A program made the position numbers and the translations under genes. A stretch of 64,000 bases of DNA, taken from positions 6,697,001 to 6,761,000 of the forward strand of contig NZ_FMHW01000002.1 of NCBI RefSeq assembly GCF_900090325.1, read 5' to 3'. Shown piece after piece: positions 61,060 through 64,000 of the stretch (its first letter is position 1; each line of letters opens with the position of its first letter). The DNA is from Micromonospora pallida. GTDB lineage: Bacteria; Actinomycetota; Actinomycetes; Mycobacteriales; Micromonosporaceae. Below the pieces are notes generated by a model, which ran no database searches, had not been told where the DNA came from, and worked only from the letters and a program-made list of their open reading frames with translations.

Positions 61060-62721
61060 TCAGTCGGCGGTCGCCTCGGCGGGCGTACCGGCACCGGACC
61101 GACGGCGACGGCGGCGACGCGGCTTGGCCTCGCCCTCGGTGGCGGTCGTGGTGGGCGTGCCGCCGCTGGCGTCGTCGGCGATCATCGCGGTCGGCTCACC
61201 GGCGGAGACCACCTCCCCGGCCCGGCGACGTCGCCGGCGACGCGGGGTACGGGGGGTCTCCTCATCGGCTGCGACCTCGGTCGACGGCGCGTCGTCCGAG
61301 GCGCTGGAGTCGCGTCGGCGGGAGCGACGCGGGCGTTCGCCGCGCCGGCCTCCCTCGCCCCGGCGGCGACCACCGCCGAGGTCCTCCTCGACCTCGGCGG
61401 ACAGCCCGGCCCGGGTCCGCTCGGCGGTGGGCAGGGTGCCGGTGATCTCGGTGGAGATGCCCAGGTCGGTGTAGAGGTGGGCGGAGGTGTGGTACGTCTC
61501 CGGCGGCTCGGGCAGGTCCAGCCCGAGGGTCTTGTCGATGATCCGCCAACGCGGCATGTCGTCCCAGTCGACGAAGGTCACCGCGACTCCGGTCGCCCCG
61601 GCCCGGCCGGTCCGGCCGATCCGGTGGGTGTAGGTGTCCTGGTCCTCCGGGCAGTCGTAGTTGATCACGTGCGTGACGCCGCTGACGTCGATGCCCCGCG
61701 CGGCCACGTCGGTGGCGACCAGGGTGTCGATCTTGCCAGCCCGGAACGCCCGCAGCGCCCGCTCCCGCGCGCCCTGGCCCAGGTCGCCGTGCACGGCGGC
61801 CACCGCGAAGCCCCGGAAGTCGAGGTCCTCGGCGACCCGGTCGGCGGCCCGCTTGGTCCGGGTGAAGATCATGGTCAGGCCGCGCCCCTCCGCCTGGAGG
61901 ATCCGCGCCACGATCTCGATCTTGTTCATCGAGTGGGTGCGGTAGGCGAGCTGTTGGGTCTGCGGCGACGGGCCCGTCTCGGCGGTGTGCCCGGCGTGGA
62001 TCGTCACCGGCCGACGCAGGAAGCGCCGGGAGAGGGTGACGATCGGGTCCGGCATGGTGGCCGAGAAGAGCATGGTCTGCCGGTCCTCCGGCAGCATCGA
62101 CAGGATCTTCTCGACGTCGTCGAGGAAACCCAGGTCGAGCATCCGGTCGGCCTCGTCCAGCACCAGGGCGTGCACCCGGTCGAGCCGGAGGTGCTTCTGC
62201 TTGGCCAGGTCGAGCAGGCGGCCCGGGGTGCCGACGAGGATCTCGACGCCCTTGCGCAGCGCCTCGATCTGCGGCTCGTACGCGACGCCACCGTAGATCG
62301 GCAGCACCCGGACGTTCCGGGTACGGCCGGCGGCGGCGAGATCCTTCGCCACCTGGATGCCCAGCTCACGGGTGGGTACGACGACCAGCGCCTGCGGCAC
62401 GCCGTCGCCGCCCTCGTCCGGCGCGAAGACCCGCTCGAGCAGCGGGACGCCGAAGCCGAGGGTCTTGCCGGTGCCGGTCGGGGCCTGCCCGATCAGGTCG
62501 GTGCCGCGCAGCGCGATCGGGAGCGCGTACTCCTGGATGGCGAAGGCGCGGGTGATGCCGGCGGCGGCGAGCGCCTCGACGGTCTCCTGGCGCGCGCCCA
62601 GTTCGGCGAAGGTGGGTGCCTCCGGGCGGACCGGAGCCGTCGGGGCCAGTTCCTGGCCGTCGGTGTGGAGTTCTGTCAGGGCCAGTTCCTGGCCGTCCGT
62701 GCGGAGATTCTGTTCGCTCAT
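61060..62721 (-). CDS. DEAD-box RNA helicase with basic C-terminal tail
   Basis: A 553-residue RNA helicase. Motifs are in order: Q motif (AFAIQEYALPIAL), I APTGTGKT, Ia PTRELG, Ib GTPGR, II DEAD, III SAT, V ARGIDV and VI HRIGRTGR. The C-terminal 140 residues are Arg/Glu-rich and disordered ([31 protein letters not shown]), typical of RhlE/DeaD-type helicases that act in cold adaptation, ribosome assembly or mRNA decay. Residues 6-17 and 18-29 are an in-frame 12-residue duplication (36 bases at 62643-62714). The 5' region is long (433 bases) and could hold regulation. Confidence 0.93.
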   Translation of the reverse strand: MSEQNLRTDGQELALTELHTDGQELAPTAPVRPEAPTFAELGARQETVEALAAAGITRAFAIQEYALPIALRGTDLIGQAPTGTGKTLGFGVPLLERVFAPDEGGDGVPQALVVVPTRELGIQVAKDLAAAGRTRNVRVLPIYGGVAYEPQIEALRKGVEILVGTPGRLLDLAKQKHLRLDRVHALVLDEADRMLDLGFLDDVEKILSMLPEDRQTMLFSATMPDPIVTLSRRFLRRPVTIHAGHTAETGPSPQTQQLAYRTHSMNKIEIVARILQAEGRGLTMIFTRTKRAADRVAEDLDFRGFAVAAVHGDLGQGARERALRAFRAGKIDTLVATDVAARGIDVSGVTHVINYDCPEDQDTYTHRIGRTGRAGATGVAVTFVDWDDMPRWRIIDKTLGLDLPEPPETYHTSAHLYTDLGISTEITGTLPTAERTRAGLSAEVEEDLGGGRRRGEGGRRGERPRRSRRRDSSASDDAPSTEVAADEETPRTPRRRRRRRAGEVVSAGEPTAMIADDASGGTPTTTATEGEAKPRRRRRRRSGAGTPAEATAD

Positions 62722-63154
62722 GTGGTGTTAGGGGTGCCCTCTCGTGGTGCGCCCCGTCATGTCCGCAGGGCGCGTTCGGTATGGCGCGGGCCACACGGTC
62801 GGCGGCGGTTGTTCGCCGTGCCGGACCGGGCCGCACGCGCGTCGTGGGCAGGACGTTCGGCCGGATCGACGGCCGCACCTGCGGCGGGCAGTAGCACGAG
62901 CACCGCCCCGGGGCGGCTGACAGATCCAGACGGCCTATCCAGTCCAGGCGGCCCATCCAATTCCAGACGGCCCATCCAGACGGCGCCCACGACAACTGCT
63001 CCATACTACCTGGTTAACCGGGATGTCATCCGGATCTGCGTCGGAGGCGGTCCACCCGGGGGTCCATACTGTGGCCTGGATCACATTATGTGGGGTTCGG
63101 GAATTCGTGATCGGCTACCCCACGCCCAGGCCCGCCGAGGAGTAACCTGCGCTC
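62722..63154. other. 433-bp divergent promoter region
   Basis: No gene is supported. It should contain the 5' untranslated regions and promoters of the DEAD-box gene (leftward) and the ferritin-like gene (rightward). It holds an 18-base tandem repeat (62925-62983) and an inverted repeat GATCAC/GTGATC at 63079-63112 just ahead of the ferritin-like gene. GC content falls clearly from about 62990 to 63115. Confidence 0.65.
62925..62983. repeat. About three tandem copies of an 18-bp unit
   Basis: The unit TCCAGACGGCCCATCCAG occurs at 62925-62942, 62943-62961 and 62962-62978 with small changes, and a partial copy follows. It sits in the leader of the DEAD-box helicase gene. Confidence 0.8.
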
Positions 63155-63808
63155 GTGTCCGCAGCCCCCGCCCCCGAGTCCGCCGTCGTCGACCTGCTCG
63201 GCCTGGTGGCCCTCGGCGAGTTGCTCGCCTTCGACCGGATGGCCGCCGACGCCCGGCTCGCCCCCGACCTCCGGCGACGGGCCGAGTTGAGCGCGATGGC
63301 CGCGGCGGAGATGGTCAACTATCGGCGGCTCGCCGACCGGCTCACCGAGTTGGGCGCGTCACCCGACCACGCGATGGCGCCGTACCTGGCGGCGTTGCAG
63401 GCGTACCACGACTCGACCGAGCCGAAGGACTGGCTGGAGGCGGTGACCAAGGCGTACGTCGGGGACGCCATCGCCGACGACTTCATCCGGGAGATCGCCG
63501 AGGCGTTGGCCGAACCGGACCGGCAACTGGTCCTGGACGTGCTGCACGAGTCCCGGTACGCCGACTTCGCCGCCGCCGAGATCCGGGCGGCGATCGAGGC
63601 GGACCCCCGGGTGGCCAACCGGCTCTCCATGTGGGCGCGGCGGCTGGTGGGGGAGGGGCTCTCCCAGGCGGGGCGGGCCGCCGCCGCCGACCGGGGCGCG
63701 CTCACCGCGTTGATCGGGCGGGGCGAGGAGGGGGACGCGCAGCCGCTGTTCCGGCGGCTGACCGACGCCCACACCGAGCGGATGGGCGCGGTCGGTCTGA
63801 ACAACTGA
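63155..63808 (+). CDS. Ferritin-like fold protein
   Basis: A 217-residue helical protein of the actinobacterial ferritin-like/MiaE-like group. Glu and His residues spaced for a di-iron site occur in VALGELLAFDRMAADARLA, MAAAEMVNYRRL and LDVLHESRYADFAAAEIRA. The reaction is unknown. GTG 63155 has GAGGAG upstream at a long spacing. In related genomes it lies next to a DUF3107 gene, as it does here. Confidence 0.83.
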   Translation: MSAAPAPESAVVDLLGLVALGELLAFDRMAADARLAPDLRRRAELSAMAAAEMVNYRRLADRLTELGASPDHAMAPYLAALQAYHDSTEPKDWLEAVTKAYVGDAIADDFIREIAEALAEPDRQLVLDVLHESRYADFAAAEIRAAIEADPRVANRLSMWARRLVGEGLSQAGRAAAADRGALTALIGRGEEGDAQPLFRRLTDAHTERMGAVGLNN

Positions 63809-63854
63809 GCTGGGGCCGGTGGTCCGGACGACCGAGTTGGGGTTGGTGGTCCGG
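63803..63854. repeat. 27-bp imperfect tandem duplication spanning a stop codon
   Basis: 63803-63827 (AACTGAGCTGGGGCCGGTGG and on) recurs at 63830-63854 with about five changes. The first copy contains the TGA of the ferritin-like gene. Confidence 0.75.
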
Positions 63855-63888
63855 CCGCGGCAGGTGAGCTTTCGGCACCTGCCGCGGC
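63854..63888. terminator. Bidirectional hairpin between ferritin-like and DUF3107 genes
   Basis: Thirteen-base-pair perfect stem (63854-63866 with 63876-63888) and a nine-base loop between convergent genes. Confidence 0.83.
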
Positions 63889-63903
63889 GACCCGGGCGGG
63901 ACC

Positions 63904-63949
63904 AGCGGACGGTGGATCCGACCGTCAGCGGACGGTGAACCCGACCGAG
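63904..63949. repeat. 23-bp tandem duplication spanning the DUF3107 stop codon
   Basis: 63904-63926 and 63927-63949 share AGCGGACGGTG and CCGACCG with two central changes. The boundary between the copies falls inside the stop codon (63925-63927) of the DUF3107 gene. Confidence 0.82.
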
Positions 63950-64000
63950 CGCGGCGCGGCCTCGGCGATCTCCACGTAGGCGAGCTTGCTGACCGGCACG
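63925..64000 (-). CDS. DUF3107 protein, 3' end only
   Basis: The last 24 codons of a gene entering from the right edge: VPVSKLAYVEIAEAAPRSVG then FTVR and stop. The pattern KLAYVEIxE...RxVGF matches the C-terminus of the short (about 75-residue) actinobacterial DUF3107 family. Function unknown. It converges on the ferritin-like gene. The call is tentative because most of the gene is outside the window. Confidence 0.65.
   Translation of the reverse strand, partial: VPVSKLAYVEIAEAAPRSVGFTVR

Noticed and set aside
59506..63867. 1453-codon open frame on the plus strand
   Set aside because: It runs antisense or out of frame through the XRE, methyltransferase, DEAD-box and ferritin-like genes, all of which have firm motifs. 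Its product is low-complexity.
1..64000. tRNA, rRNA or tmRNA genes, and integrase or transposase genes
   Set aside because: No cloverleaf-like GGTTCGAATCC arms, ribosomal RNA blocks or mobile-element enzymes were recognised on either strand.

Overview
The window is 64 kb of very GC-rich DNA. Codons end almost always in G or C, GTG and TTG starts are frequent, and genes are packed in short operons with ATGA, GTGA or TGATG junctions. These traits fit a filamentous actinomycete. Several families point to Micromonosporaceae, most likely Micromonospora: a DivIVA-domain/small-protein pair, a BTAD regulator with membrane helices, SigE-type sigma factors and mycelial secreted hydrolases. I saw no rRNA, tRNA, CRISPR array, transposase or phage structural gene, so the assignment rests on composition and gene families only.

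Layout, left to right. 1-11.3 kb holds secreted or envelope functions: an ExeM/NucH-type nuclease (3' end off the window), a double-GNAT acetyltransferase, a membrane lytic transglycosylase with a long repeat-rich N-terminus, an FmdB zinc ribbon, a cyclase/STAND regulator, a secreted phospholipase A2 and a GHL10 glycosidase. 11.4-17.3 kb is an arabinoside-utilisation cluster: GH51 arabinofuranosidase, sugar-binding lipoprotein and two permeases, divergent from a LacI regulator, with palindromic operators between them and no ATPase gene. 17.4-24 kb is mixed housekeeping (unknown pair, BON-methyltransferase, ABC-F, ROK kinase, TPR, Smr).

24-29 kb is the most accessory-looking part. Four genes joined by 1- to 4-base overlaps encode a small membrane protein, a secreted HAF-repeat protein, a second small membrane protein and a STAND NTPase with TPR repeats. 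The last two products share the motif GIASTGDxxTNTQ. It is followed by a DUF4386 membrane protein and an intergenic region with two strong inverted repeats and a duplicated scrap of the neighbouring peptidase gene. This is my candidate for an undescribed system.

29.3-41 kb holds an M28 peptidase, a four-gene translationally coupled signalling operon (response-regulator/PP2C phosphatase, CHASE3-like histidine kinase, Rcp1-like regulator, inositol-phosphatase-like enzyme), a coiled-coil secreted protein, a fused membrane/spermidine-synthase protein and a Ser/Thr kinase with an extracellular CBM2-like domain. 41-48 kb holds potassium uptake (TrkA/TrkH type), a secreted GDPD, a SigE-like sigma factor with its membrane partner, a tiny GntR regulator and a DivIVA-domain module with a structured leader. 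48-53 kb is a complete five-gene branched-chain-amino-acid-type ABC transporter. 53-64 kb holds a lipoprotein, a BTAD regulator fused to membrane helices and an HhH domain, a RecQ helicase fused to a phosphoribosyltransferase-like domain, a His-rich anchored protein, an XRE regulator, a METTL25-like methyltransferase, a DEAD-box helicase, a ferritin-like protein and the 3' end of a DUF3107 gene.

A recurring oddity is short tandem duplication (about 18-36 bp units) at gene ends, several of them spanning or touching a stop codon. Strong hairpins lie between many convergent genes.
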